Part shown: positions 29,888 through 40,622 of the stretch, piece after piece
Layout: each line of letters begins with the position of its first letter
Numbering within the stretch: the first letter of the stretch is position 1
DNA from: Serratia nematodiphila DZ0503SBS1
Lineage (GTDB): Bacteria; Pseudomonadota; Gammaproteobacteria; Enterobacterales; Enterobacteriaceae
DNA length: 64,000 bases
Assembly (NCBI RefSeq): GCF_000738675.1
Contig: NZ_JPUX01000001.1
Coordinates: 3,162,001 to 3,226,000 of the forward strand
Reading direction: 5' to 3'
The notes under the pieces: generated by a model
The model's database searches: none
Told to the model about the DNA's origin: nothing
The model's input: only the letters and a program-made list of their open reading frames with translations
Made by a program: the position numbers and the translations under genes

Positions 29888-31708
29888 CTATTGCAACGTG
29901 TCAGGCGAGAAGTCGAAGATTTCACCCGGGCTAATGCCGCAGGCTAAAATGCGCACCGTATTATTGCCACTGCCGGGATTGACCAAGATATCGTGGATAG
30001 TGCGATTGTTGTTCATGACAAAACGCGCGTAGTAAAGGTTGCCGATGCGTATCCAGGGAATAGCCTGATTGCTCTCGACAGTGTCGGTATAGTTATCGTT
30101 GAACGAGCGGGCCCAAATGCCAGTCGAAGCTTGCGCGGTAGATTGATCGCCGATAGAGGATGCGATGGCCCAGAATGTCCTCGGTCCCATGCTCCGATGA
30201 ATACGTTGACCCAAACCTTTGTAGGCCGGGTTGTCGCCAGTGGCTGTCAGAAGATTGCTGTCTACCGTCAGTTTCCCGTCGATAAACCAGCCTGTAGGCT
30301 GATTATCAGCACCGATGGCGATCAGATTGCTGTTCGTCAAATAATTTAGCGGGGCCTCATGCAGCTGATAACTGCGCTGTGCAATGCTCAGTGTGCCTCT
30401 GAGAATGTTGTAACCCGCTTCATTGTTCAGACTGCCGTTTGTCCACATTGGCATAACGGTGTTGCTGAATGAGAGTTGATACCCAGCGTTAGCTTCGAAG
30501 CGAATAGCCTGGGGCGACAGTGTGCCCTTGGGCCCATTGGCGGTAGCGAAGTTAACATTACTGATTTGAACTGGGGTGATATTAGATTGGCTGGTGGATT
30601 TTCTTAATACCAGGAATCCCCCAACGGCATCACCATAATCATTGATGTAGGAACCGTTGGCGATTTGAATATTGGCGGAGGAATCTGAGTCGATATCGAT
30701 GCCGGTACCATTTCTGTCTGCCATGAAATTGCTTAGGCTGAGACCGCCTAAATAGGAAGTTCCTTGTGTTGTGGTTTTGATAAAGATCTTTTTGCCATAA
30801 GAGAATACATTCACCATAAACGTATTGTCGTGGCGATCGAAATTGAAAGCACAAGAACCGGCTACGGCGATAGAGGCAGTAACCGCGTTTTCTGTCGGAC
30901 GCACGACATTGGCATTGACGTGAACATTGGTAAATCTGTTGATGTCCCTGCTTTCATAAACCCTGTAGTCGCAGCGGACTGCCCAACCGTAGATATTCTC
31001 AAAGTTGTTGGCTTCTCCTCGAGCTTCAACAAAGTCATAGGCGCCTACATAACGGCAGTTGGCGACTGACAGAGCGCCACCTGCCGTAATGGTGGCACCG
31101 TATTGAACGAATGCCTCCGGCTGGGTGGCAGTATATTTTTGATCCGGGTAGAGGAACGACCAACCATCAAAGACAACATTCTTATCGCAGGCGAAACAAA
31201 CCGTACCCGCGGGTTTCTTGATAATGAAAGCACTGTCGTCCGCAAGGCCTGCCCGATTAGGACCATTGCTTGTGAGGCTTGCAGGGCCTTGAGCAATACC
31301 GCGACGGGAGCCTCTCACAGTGACGCCGCTAGCGACGTTGATAGGCTGAGCACTGGTCAGCAGATATTGAGCATTTTCCGAAGCATAGACCACTTTGTTT
31401 TTTAAACTCGCGGCATAGTTTAATGTCGCGCTGATTGCTGCATCCGAGGCGGAGGCACCACTGGGATCGGCGCCGAAGTGATCGAAACTAAGTTTCTGCT
31501 CCAGTCGTTTCCAGCGGGCTCCTCCCGATGTAACCACCACGGTGCCGTTATTGTCCGCACTGGTTGTATCCGTTTTCGCATAATAGAATTCTCCGCCGCC
31601 GGCGAAACGTCCGGCGGAGTGAGAAACTAAAAAGACAATCTGGTCATCTGTAACTGGCGTCAGATTACGCAATTCACTGATATTATTTACACTAATCATA
31701 TTGCTCAT
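29888..31708 (-). CDS. Orphan phage-tailspike-like protein with a pectin-lyase-type beta-helix
   Basis: 606 residues. The start ATG (MSNMISVNNI) has AGGAG seven bases upstream; an in-frame ATG 12 codons earlier lacks a good site. Residues 1 to about 70 hold a module common in phage tail spikes: FAGGGEFYYAKTDTTSADNN, then GTVVV and GGARWKR. LSFDHFGADPSGASASDAAI (from about 75) is the entry of a Pectate_lyase_3-type right-handed beta-helix, continuing to about 420; a beta-rich C-terminal domain starts near LNYLTNSNLIAIGADNQPTGW. No signal peptide. Such proteins bind or cut surface polysaccharide. No tail, capsid, lysis or integrase gene is near. Lower GC than its neighbours and flanking 34-bp repeats point to acquisition. 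The glycan and any activity are unknown. Confidence 0.82.
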   Translation of the reverse strand: MSNMISVNNISELRNLTPVTDDQIVFLVSHSAGRFAGGGEFYYAKTDTTSADNNGTVVVTSGGARWKRLEQKLSFDHFGADPSGASASDAAISATLNYAASLKNKVVYASENAQYLLTSAQPINVASGVTVRGSRRGIAQGPASLTSNGPNRAGLADDSAFIIKKPAGTVCFACDKNVVFDGWSFLYPDQKYTATQPEAFVQYGATITAGGALSVANCRYVGAYDFVEARGEANNFENIYGWAVRCDYRVYESRDINRFTNVHVNANVVRPTENAVTASIAVAGSCAFNFDRHDNTFMVNVFSYGKKIFIKTTTQGTSYLGGLSLSNFMADRNGTGIDIDSDSSANIQIANGSYINDYGDAVGGFLVLRKSTSQSNITPVQISNVNFATANGPKGTLSPQAIRFEANAGYQLSFSNTVMPMWTNGSLNNEAGYNILRGTLSIAQRSYQLHEAPLNYLTNSNLIAIGADNQPTGWFIDGKLTVDSNLLTATGDNPAYKGLGQRIHRSMGPRTFWAIASSIGDQSTAQASTGIWARSFNDNYTDTVESNQAIPWIRIGNLYYARFVMNNNRTIHDILVNPGSGNNTVRILACGISPGEIFDFSPDTLQ

Positions 31709-32146
31709 GGTATTTCTCCTGTTGGTTGGCAACATGATTGTCAATCAGACGGGACGATTGAAACAGTCGATAAGGTTTGTAGGACGCTGATACAGCGTAA
31801 AGTCAGGCCCCGGCGTTTTGCCGGGGCTTTTTTTATGTTTTGTAAAGACCATTTGCCCGTTTCAACGCGGTATCTCGGTCGACCAAGCCCCCATATCTTC
31901 TTGCGATCGTCATGTCCTGCTGATAAGTTTGTGAGTTAAAATCCTTTAAATATCATAATATTAAATGATTTTTTTGTATGTATTGATGCGGTGAATTATT
32001 GGCGTCATGCCTCTCAACGCTGCGTCTGCGTTTTCATGTCCGAACACAGCCTGGCTGATGGCCGGAACATCACAGCACCAATGAGGAGAGCCGTCGGCGC
32101 AGCCACAGAGCACGTCGACGGCGGACTTTACAAGGAGATAACGATA
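31709..32146. other. Region between the tailspike-like gene and the lipoprotein gene
   Basis: 438 bp of divergent upstream DNA. It holds the right copy of the 34-bp repeat (31805-31838), a TTGACA-like reverse-strand hexamer near 31740 that could serve the tailspike gene, and an AT-rich stretch at about 31920-31985 likely to carry the promoter of the lipoprotein/FKBP pair. AAGGAG before 32147 is the lipoprotein ribosome site. Confidence 0.5.
31805..31838 (+). repeat. 34-bp direct repeat, right copy
   Basis: Identical over 34 bases to 29844-29877, including the hairpin and seven-T run. The bases on both sides differ between the copies. There is no upstream forward-strand gene that needs a terminator here, because the tailspike-like gene runs away from it. 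Confidence 0.92.
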
Positions 32147-32551
32147 ATGACCCGAACGGCACACTGTTTGACCGCTGCGCTTTTGCTGACGTTGGCCCTG
32201 ACCGGCTGCCAGACCGCCAAGCGGCCTGTTTCTACATTGAGTAAGCCGCCCAGCGCAGAAGAAGTTGCGGAGCAAGATAAGCGGCAGCGTGAGGCCGAGC
32301 GCATGCAACAGTGCCAGCGCGAACTGGATGCCATGCGCGGCATGGATAACGAGAAATATCAGAAATTCAAACGCGAGTTCGATACCTTGATGAGCGGCGC
32401 CGCGCAGTATGCCGGGGTACGTCAGCGGGTCAATACGGGCACGCAGGAAACCGTCGACGCGCTGTATCGTTATCGCACCAGCCGTCTCTGCGCAGACATC
32501 AGTTCTGCCATGATGACCGGCCTGGCTGAGCGCGGAGAACGCGCCCAATGA
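32147..32551 (+). CDS. Small predicted lipoprotein coupled to an FKBP-like gene
   Basis: 134 residues. Signal peptide with lipobox LTGC (Cys20 or so), then a mostly helical, charged domain with two further Cys (MQQCQRELDAMRG; RTSRLCADISS) that could form a disulfide. AAGGAG precedes the ATG. I do not recognise the family. Its TGA overlaps the ATG of the next gene (ATGA), so the two products are made together and probably act together in the periplasm. Confidence 0.82.
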   Translation: MTRTAHCLTAALLLTLALTGCQTAKRPVSTLSKPPSAEEVAEQDKRQREAERMQQCQRELDAMRGMDNEKYQKFKREFDTLMSGAAQYAGVRQRVNTGTQETVDALYRYRTSRLCADISSAMMTGLAERGERAQ

Positions 32552-34521
32552 CCCCTCGTGCAAGAAAGGCATTACTGAGCCTGATGATACCGCTGGCGTT
32601 TGCGCCAGCGGTGGCCGCGGCGGATGACGATGTGCCGGCGTTATTGCAGTTTGCCGAGCGTTATCAGCGGCAGGATGCACCGGCGGCTGATACCGTGGTT
32701 ACCCCATCTCGGGAAACCCAAAAGCCGGCGTCCCGGCCGATTCAGATTCGTGAAACGGCTGCGCAGAGAAAGCAACTGACGCAGCTGCAAAAGGCGCTGC
32801 GTGAGAAAGAGACTCGATTGGAACAACAGCAAGCCGCTATTCAATCACTGCAGCAGGAGCTGACCGCGCTGCGCGTTGCGTCATCCCTGACGGCTGCCGA
32901 TAAACCGGCACCTGCTCCCGATCTGAGCGCGTTGAGCGACTTCGCCAGCGGCGTGCGACAGGCGCTGAATCTGACGCCGCAGGAACGCAAGGCTCAGGCG
33001 CAGATCGCCGAAGCGCAAGCCGCGTTAGCGCGGCAAAAGCAACAAACCGCGGAGCGAGATCGGCGCATTGCCTTGCTGGAACAACGGCTGGCGGCCTTGC
33101 CTAAACCAGCGGAAAACGTTCGGCAGCAGGTTTGGGAGGAGAAGCTGGCGGCGGCGCAAACCGCCAACGATAAAGCGCGTCAGCGTTATGAACAGGACAA
33201 AAAAGCGGCCGCTGCTGAGCTGGAACGACAGAAGGCCGAAGCCGCCAAGTTGACGGGGGAACTGCAGCGGCAGCTGGCACAACTGCAGAAAGAACAGGGT
33301 GTCCAACGACAACAGGAGGGGCAACAAGAGAAAAGCCTGAAGACAGCGCTGGCGCAGCAACAGGCCGAAGCCGCCAAGTTGACGGGGGAACTGCAGCGGC
33401 AGCTGGCACAACTGCAGAAAGAACAGGATCTCCAACGCCAACAGGCCGAAAAACAGGAGAAAAACCTGAAGATGGCGCTGGAGCAGCAAAAGACCGAGAC
33501 CGCCAAAGCGACGGGGGAACTTCAGCAGCAACTGGCAGCGCTGCAAAAAGAGCGTGATGACCAACGCCAGCAGGCCGAGCAGCAAGAGAACAGCCTGAAG
33601 GCGGCGCTGGCAAAGCAGGCGATAGAAGCCGCCAAAGCGACGGAGGAACTGCAGCGGCAGTTGGCGCAACTGCAGGAAAAAAACAAAACGCAAACCGAGC
33701 AGGCCAAAACGCTGGAACAACGTCTGGCGGCGGTGACGGCGGAAAGCGCGCAGGCAGCGCAGAAGAGGGATGAAGCGACGCAACGGGCGGATAAAACGGC
33801 GGCGGAGCTGGCTGCCGCCCATCAGGCTCAGCAAGCTTTGCAAGACGAACTGAGCGGGCTGAGATCGCGGGCCAAATGGTTGCCGGAGGTGAAAACGCTG
33901 AAGAAAAAGCCGGAACAACAGAGCTATGCTGCCGGCGTCGCCCTGGGGCGCGATATCCAAACGATGCTGGCGGAGCGTAAAAATTGGGGCATCACACCCG
34001 ATAAAACCGTGCTGCTGGCCGGCGTGATCGATACCTTCAACGGCCATTACCAGTTGAGCGATGCGCAGCTGACCCGCGCATTGGCGGAGTCGGAAAAAGC
34101 GGTGAACGACGCCAGAAGCCAGACGGCGAAGAGGCAAACCAGCAAAGGCGAAGCGTTCGTTGCCGAGTTCAAAAAGAAGAAGGGCACGCAGAAGTCGCCA
34201 GCCGGCTTCTGGTATCGCATCGATTATGCGGGTGATGAAACCATTGCGGAAAACGCGCGGGTGGATATCGTGGTGAAAGAGAGCTTAACCGACGGCAGCG
34301 TGATCCAGGATATGGATCGCAGTGGAAAGGTGATGTCTCAGCCGCTTTCCGCCTATCCGCCGTTGTTCCGCGAGGCGATCGGCCATCTGAAAAATCACGG
34401 TTCGCTGACGATGGTGGTGCCTCCGGAGTTGGCGTACGGTGAAACGGGCTATGCGCCGCAGATCCCGCCGAACGCGACGATGGTGTATGAGCTGCGGATT
34501 GTCGATGCCGGCAACGGGTAA
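32548..34521 (+). CDS. Periplasmic coiled-coil protein with C-terminal FKBP-like domain
   Basis: 657 residues. A signal peptide (about 1-24, cut near AVAAADD); a long Gln/Glu/Ala-rich coiled coil (about 70-430) with four copies of a 43-residue repeat from about 230; an FKBP N-terminal dimerisation-type segment (QQSYAAGVALGRDI, from about 458); and an FKBP-like fold (about 540-655) ending GYAPQIPPNATMVYELRIVD. The part that should form the prolyl-isomerase pocket (usually YTG..DG..FDSS) reads VKESLTDGSVIQDMDRSG, so catalysis is doubtful. The likely job is a scaffold or chaperone spanning the periplasm, with the coupled lipoprotein as partner. Gene unnamed; the family is recognised only for its C-terminal part. 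Confidence 0.85.
   Translation: MTPRARKALLSLMIPLAFAPAVAAADDDVPALLQFAERYQRQDAPAADTVVTPSRETQKPASRPIQIRETAAQRKQLTQLQKALREKETRLEQQQAAIQSLQQELTALRVASSLTAADKPAPAPDLSALSDFASGVRQALNLTPQERKAQAQIAEAQAALARQKQQTAERDRRIALLEQRLAALPKPAENVRQQVWEEKLAAAQTANDKARQRYEQDKKAAAAELERQKAEAAKLTGELQRQLAQLQKEQGVQRQQEGQQEKSLKTALAQQQAEAAKLTGELQRQLAQLQKEQDLQRQQAEKQEKNLKMALEQQKTETAKATGELQQQLAALQKERDDQRQQAEQQENSLKAALAKQAIEAAKATEELQRQLAQLQEKNKTQTEQAKTLEQRLAAVTAESAQAAQKRDEATQRADKTAAELAAAHQAQQALQDELSGLRSRAKWLPEVKTLKKKPEQQSYAAGVALGRDIQTMLAERKNWGITPDKTVLLAGVIDTFNGHYQLSDAQLTRALAESEKAVNDARSQTAKRQTSKGEAFVAEFKKKKGTQKSPAGFWYRIDYAGDETIAENARVDIVVKESLTDGSVIQDMDRSGKVMSQPLSAYPPLFREAIGHLKNHGSLTMVVPPELAYGETGYAPQIPPNATMVYELRIVDAGNG
33235..33750 (+). 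repeat. Four tandem 129-bp (43-codon) repeats inside the FKBP-like gene
   Basis: Aligned copies begin at 33235, 33364, 33493 and 33622. The first 64 bases of copies 1 and 2 are identical; copies 3 and 4 are progressively diverged, and copy 4 is recognisable only in its first half. Each encodes a segment like KLTGELQRQLAQLQKEQ followed by a more variable Gln-rich part. Confidence 0.9.
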
Positions 34522-34526
34522 GTTGA

Positions 34527-34544
34527 GGCCGGCGCAGGCCGGCC
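34527..34544. terminator. Hairpin between the FKBP-like gene and cmoB
   Basis: GGCCGGC (34527-34533) pairs with GCCGGCC (34538-34544). No T tract, so only a weak terminator candidate between convergent genes. Confidence 0.4.
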
Positions 34545-34557
34545 CGATTAGCAAGCG

Positions 34558-36278
<1,721 letters not shown>

Positions 36279-36371
36279 TCAGTTCAGAATTCGAAGCTGC
36301 GTAGTCTAACAGAAAAGCGCAAAAAAGCGGAGCGGAAGCAGGCGGCGCGGCCGCCTGATGATAAAACGGGA

Positions 36372-36767
36372 TCAGTGCAGGCTGAAAATCAGATCCCAAG
36401 GCAGATAGAAGATATTTGCCAGAACCATCAACAACAAAGAGATATAGGTCGCGGCCATGCCTGAACGGCGCCAACGAACCTCGCGGTTGCGTAAACCGTA
36501 GTAATGCACCAACCGCCCGGCCATCAGCATCAGGCCGCAGAGGTGAATCATCCAGATTTCTGCGCCGTTCATTTCCATGATCACCAGCAATACGGCAGCG
36601 ATAGGAATGTATTCAACGGCGTTGCCATGCACGCGGATGGCGGTCTGCAATTCGTAGAAACCGCCGTCGCCGTAGGCTACGCGGTACTGCATCCTTAACC
36701 TGACTACGTCATAAGAGAGTTTGATCAACAACAATGCGCCGAGCACCACATAAAGCGCGCTTACCAT
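36372..36767 (-). CDS. yecN: MAPEG-family inner membrane protein YecN
   Basis: 131 residues with four membrane helices. MAPEG signatures: RMQYRVAYGDGG and AIRVHGNAVEYIPIAAVLL. Relatives use glutathione or lipid substrates; YecN function is unknown. Same length as E. coli YecN and in the same cmoA-yecN-yecE order. Confidence 0.94.
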   Translation of the reverse strand: MVSALYVVLGALLLIKLSYDVVRLRMQYRVAYGDGGFYELQTAIRVHGNAVEYIPIAAVLLVIMEMNGAEIWMIHLCGLMLMAGRLVHYYGLRNREVRWRRSGMAATYISLLLMVLANIFYLPWDLIFSLH

Positions 36768-36869
36768 TTTTAACTCCGTTCCCTAACCAAAACTGGCAGC
36801 CAGCATCATAGCCGTCATTGTATTCACTGTCGCGGGGAAATATTTGATGTTATTGGTCAGATTAATAGG

Positions 36870-37688
36870 TCAAAACAGTGCATCTTGTTCTGGCCAGTCT
36901 GGCGGCGCAGGCAAAGCAGGGATCGCCAGGCGCAACTGCTGCCAAATTTTTTGCGCCTGCTGGGGCGAATCGCCGTTGTCCGGCGTATGAATAAACAGAT
37001 AGGGCTGATGCTGTTGCTGCCACAGCGGCAGTTTTTGTTGCCAGGCTTCGAACCAGCGCAGGTTATCGGCCAGTTGGTCACCGCCGATAAAGCGCACCAA
37101 CGGTTGGTCGGCGGTGACCAGAGCGTGTACCGGCAGCTTCGGTTTTTTCTGCTGGGCATCGCGCACGGCGGCGGTATTGGGGGCGGCGTGATGCACCGGG
37201 CGGCTGTCGAGGATCACCCGATTGATGCCGCGCTGGTGTAACCCCTGATTCAACGCGCGCTCTTCCTCACCCTTGGCGAAAAACGCCGGATGACGCACTT
37301 CTACGCCGTAAGTGAATTCCTGCGGCAGGCTTTCGAAGAACTGCCACATGCGCGGCAGCTCATCGGGGCCGAAGGCGGCGGGCAGCTGCAGCCACAACTG
37401 GCCGATGCGCTGATGCACCGGGCCCAGGCAGTGGTAAAATGCCTGTAGCTCGGCGGCGCAGTTGCGCAGGGCGGCCTTGTGGCTGATGTCCGACGGGAAT
37501 TTGAAGCAGAAGCGAAAATCGTCGCCGGTCATGTCGCGCCAGCGCTGCACGATTTCCAGTTTCGGCAGCGCGTAGAAGGTGGTGTTGCCTTCCACGCAGT
37601 TGAAGTAGCGGCTGTAATCCGCCAAATCACGCAGCCCGATACGATTCCAGGCTGAATGTTGCCACTGCGGCAGTCCGATGTAGATCAC
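36870..37688 (-). CDS. yecE: DUF72 family protein YecE
   Basis: 272 residues, equal to E. coli YecE. DUF72 TIM-barrel-like domain: FNCVEGNTTFYALP, FRFCFKFPSDISH, LWLQLPAAFGP, YGVEVRHPAFFAKGEEE, RVILDSRPVH. No known function. The start codon is GTG. Confidence 0.93.
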   Translation of the reverse strand: MIYIGLPQWQHSAWNRIGLRDLADYSRYFNCVEGNTTFYALPKLEIVQRWRDMTGDDFRFCFKFPSDISHKAALRNCAAELQAFYHCLGPVHQRIGQLWLQLPAAFGPDELPRMWQFFESLPQEFTYGVEVRHPAFFAKGEEERALNQGLHQRGINRVILDSRPVHHAAPNTAAVRDAQQKKPKLPVHALVTADQPLVRFIGGDQLADNLRWFEAWQQKLPLWQQQHQPYLFIHTPDNGDSPQQAQKIWQQLRLAIPALPAPPDWPEQDALF

Positions 37689-37738
37689 GGCGTCGTCTTC
37701 CTTTACTTGTGCTTGGTTTATCAGGCTACAACTTAACG

Positions 37739-38317
37739 TTACCGCTCGAGCGCGGCAAGAATTTCGCCGGTGTCGCGCACCCGCGCCAAACGCGGGAAGA
37801 TGTGTTCGAACGCGAAGCGGTGCATTTCCGTGTTCTGCGCGCTGCAGACGTCTTCGGCGATCACCAGCTCATAGCCGTGCTCCCAGGCGGCGCGGGCGGT
37901 GGATTCCACGCCGATATTGGTGGATATGCCGCCCAAGACTACGGATTTGATGCCGCGGCGGCGCAGCTGCAAGTCCAGATCGGTGCCGTAGAAGGCGCCC
38001 CATTGGCGTTTGGTGATCAGAATATCGTTGTCGCAGACCGCCAGCGGCGCGGGGAATTCCCACCAGCTGGCCGGCAAACCGCCGGCGGGCGCGGGAGCCG
38101 GTTTATCCACCGGTTGTTTCAGCGCCTCGGCGAAGGAGTCTGACCAACCGACGCGCACCAACAGCACCGGCGCGCCCAGCATGCGAAAACGGGCGGCCAG
38201 CAGGGCGGCGTTCGCCACCACCTGGTCGGCGCCGTGCGGGCCGCCGGCGTAAGGCAGAATGCCGTTTTGCAAATCGATCAGCACCAGAGCGGTGGTTTGG
38301 GCGTCAAGTTTCAGCAT
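37739..38317 (-). CDS. yecD: Isochorismatase-family hydrolase YecD
   Basis: 192 residues. Cysteine-hydrolase (isochorismatase) fold: the acid is in LVLIDLQNG, the Lys in ITKRQWGAF, but the expected nucleophilic Cys is replaced by Gly in [14 protein letters not shown]. EntB-type isochorismatases also lack this Cys, so a non-thiol hydrolase is possible. Substrate unknown. I choose ATG 38317 (MLKLDAQ), with GAG ten bases upstream, over one three codons earlier. Confidence 0.92.
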   Translation of the reverse strand: MLKLDAQTTALVLIDLQNGILPYAGGPHGADQVVANAALLAARFRMLGAPVLLVRVGWSDSFAEALKQPVDKPAPAPAGGLPASWWEFPAPLAVCDNDILITKRQWGAFYGTDLDLQLRRRGIKSVVLGGISTNIGVESTARAAWEHGYELVIAEDVCSAQNTEMHRFAFEHIFPRLARVRDTGEILAALER

Positions 38318-38528
38318 GGATTTCATCTCGTTGCGAAGTGGATAAAAACTGTTCGGCGCGTCGGGCGAGCTGCGTTCGGCGCAAAACCGGGGGAGAATCA
38401 GGCTACGTGAAAAAACTGTCGCAGGTTAATGGGAAATTTGTTAACCGATGTGTTGATTCGAACAAAAACGCGCCATTTAGTGCAGTAACAATGCTGTGTT
38501 CGCACTTATCGGGCGGATGAATTTCCTT

Positions 38529-38534
38529 TATAAT
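38529..38534 (+). promoter_or_regulatory. Candidate -10 element of the zinc-ribbon/aspS transcript
   Basis: A consensus TATAAT, with no strong -35 at the right distance. A transcript starting near 38541 requires the zinc-ribbon start at 38572 rather than an ATG at 38533. Confidence 0.5.
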
Positions 38535-38571
38535 GACTCCCTTTTTTCAACACTCTTTAATCCAACGACCT

Positions 38572-38763
38572 ATGCCGATTTATGAATATGCATGTGGTGC
38601 TTGCAACCATCGGTTAGAGAAATTGCAAAAATTTTCCGATGCGCCGCTGGCAGACTGCCCGGCGTGTGGGCAGCCCGCGTTGACCAAGTTGATTTCATCT
38701 TCCGGTTTCCAGCTTAAGGGCACCGGCTGGTATGCGACGGATTTTAAACCGGGCAACAAGTAG
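38572..38763 (+). CDS. FmdB-type zinc ribbon protein
   Basis: 63 residues. [19 protein letters not shown] then [13 protein letters not shown]: two CxxC pairs forming one zinc ribbon, followed by the family tail [15 protein letters not shown]. FmdB proteins are called regulatory on the basis of one formamidase locus; the true role is unknown. It lies 74 bp before aspS and is likely cotranscribed. Confidence 0.9.
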   Translation: MPIYEYACGACNHRLEKLQKFSDAPLADCPACGQPALTKLISSSGFQLKGTGWYATDFKPGNK

Positions 38764-38837
38764 AATTTATCAGATAACAGCCGCGCGACAGGGGCGCAGT
38801 AGCCCGGCGCGGCATCGGCTGTGTAAAAGGATAGCGT

Positions 38838-40622
38838 ATGCGTACTGAATATTGCGGGCAGTTGAATCTGTCCCACGTGGGCCAGGAAGTCACTCTGTGT
38901 GGTTGGGTCAATCGTCGTCGCGATCTGGGCGGCCTGATCTTTATTGATATGCGCGACCGCGAAGGCATCGTGCAGGTGTTCTTCGATCCGGACCAGAAAG
39001 TGGCGTTCGACAAGGCCTATGACCTGCGCAATGAGTTCTGCATCCAGATCGTCGGCACCGTGCGTGCGCGTCCGGACAGCCAGATCAATAAAGATATGGC
39101 TACCGGCGAAGTGGAAGTGTTCGCCCACGCGCTCGAGATCATCAACCGCTCCGAGCCGCTGCCGCTGGACTCCAACCAGGTCAACAGCGAAGAAGCGCGC
39201 CTGAAATACCGTTACCTCGATCTGCGTCGCCCGGAAATGGCCGAGCGTCTGAAGACTCGCGCCAAAATCACCAGCTTCGTACGCCGCTTTATGGACAGCC
39301 ACGGTTTCCTCGACATCGAAACGCCGATGCTGACCAAAGCGACGCCGGAAGGCGCCCGCGATTACCTGGTGCCGAGCCGCGTGCACAAGGGCAAATTCTA
39401 CGCGCTGCCGCAGTCTCCGCAGCTGTTTAAACAGCTGCTGATGATGTCCGGCTTCGATCGTTACTATCAGATCGTCAAATGCTTCCGTGACGAAGACCTG
39501 CGTGCGGACCGTCAGCCCGAATTCACCCAGATCGACGTCGAAACCTCCTTCATGACCGCCGAGCAGGTGCGTGAAGTGATGGAGAAGCTGGCGCGCGAAC
39601 TGTGGCTGGACGTGAAGGGCGTGGATCTGGGCGATTTCCCGGTCATGACCTTCGCCGAAGCGATGCGTCGCTTTGGTTCCGACAAGCCGGACCTGCGTAA
39701 CCCGCTGGAGCTGGTGGACGTGGCCGACCTGGTCAAGGACGTCGAGTTCAAAGTGTTCTCCGGCCCGGCCAACGACGACAAAGGCCGCGTGGCGGCGATC
39801 CGCGTACCGGGCGGCGCACAGCTGACCCGCAAGCAGATCGACGAGTACGGCGCTTTCGTCAACATCTACGGCGCCAAAGGCCTGGCCTGGCTGAAGGTCA
39901 ACGACCGCGCCGCCGGCATGGAAGGCGTGCAGAGCCCGATCGCCAAATTCCTCAGCGCGGAAGTGCTGGAAGCCGTCCTGGCGCGCACCGGCGCGCAGAC
40001 AGGCGACATCCTGTTCTTCGGCGCCGACAGTTTCAAGATTGTCACCGATGCGATGGGCGCGCTGCGCCTGAAGCTGGGTCGCGATCTGGGGCTGACCCAA
40101 CTCGACAGCTGGGCACCGCTGTGGGTGGTTGACTTCCCGATGTTCGAAGAAGACGAAGAGGGCGGCCTGGCGGCGATGCACCACCCGTTCACCTCGCCGC
40201 GCGACATGAGCCCGGAAGAGCTGGCCGCAGCGCCGGTCAACGCCATCGCCAACGCCTATGACATGGTGATCAACGGTTACGAAGTGGGCGGCGGTTCGGT
40301 GCGTATTCACCGCAGCGAAATGCAGCAGACGGTATTCAGTATTCTGGGCATCGACGAACACGAACAGCGCGAGAAGTTCGGCTTCCTGCTGGACGCGCTG
40401 AAGTACGGCACGCCGCCGCACGCCGGCCTGGCTTTCGGCCTGGACCGTTTGGTGATGCTGCTGACCGGCACCGACAACATCCGCGACGTCATCGCCTTCC
40501 CGAAAACCACCGCGGCGGCCTGTCTGATGACCGACGCACCGAGCTTCGCCAACCCGGCGGCGCTGCAGGAGCTGGCGATCAGCGTGGTAAAGAAAGCCGG
40601 TGCGGAACAAGAGAGCGAGTGA
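38838..40622 (+). CDS. aspS: Aspartyl-tRNA synthetase AspS
   Basis: 594 residues, class II, bacterial type. N-terminal OB-fold anticodon domain ([23 protein letters not shown]), motif 2 ([21 protein letters not shown]), the bacterial GAD insertion (about 290-420) and motif 3 ([15 protein letters not shown]). It charges tRNA-Asp. Its TGA overlaps the ATG of nudB by one base. Confidence 0.98.
   Translation: MRTEYCGQLNLSHVGQEVTLCGWVNRRRDLGGLIFIDMRDREGIVQVFFDPDQKVAFDKAYDLRNEFCIQIVGTVRARPDSQINKDMATGEVEVFAHALEIINRSEPLPLDSNQVNSEEARLKYRYLDLRRPEMAERLKTRAKITSFVRRFMDSHGFLDIETPMLTKATPEGARDYLVPSRVHKGKFYALPQSPQLFKQLLMMSGFDRYYQIVKCFRDEDLRADRQPEFTQIDVETSFMTAEQVREVMEKLARELWLDVKGVDLGDFPVMTFAEAMRRFGSDKPDLRNPLELVDVADLVKDVEFKVFSGPANDDKGRVAAIRVPGGAQLTRKQIDEYGAFVNIYGAKGLAWLKVNDRAAGMEGVQSPIAKFLSAEVLEAVLARTGAQTGDILFFGADSFKIVTDAMGALRLKLGRDLGLTQLDSWAPLWVVDFPMFEEDEEGGLAAMHHPFTSPRDMSPEELAAAPVNAIANAYDMVINGYEVGGGSVRIHRSEMQQTVFSILGIDEHEQREKFGFLLDALKYGTPPHAGLAFGLDRLVMLLTGTDNIRDVIAFPKTTAAACLMTDAPSFANPAALQELAISVVKKAGAEQESE

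Noticed and set aside
29844..31838. A complete prophage or integrative element with att sites
   Set aside because: No integrase, transposase, capsid, lysis or repressor gene lies between or near the 34-bp repeats.
38580..40610. Very long open frame antisense to aspS (676 codons)
   Set aside because: Product is His/Gln/Arg-rich shadow sequence opposite a well-conserved gene; high GC makes such frames common.
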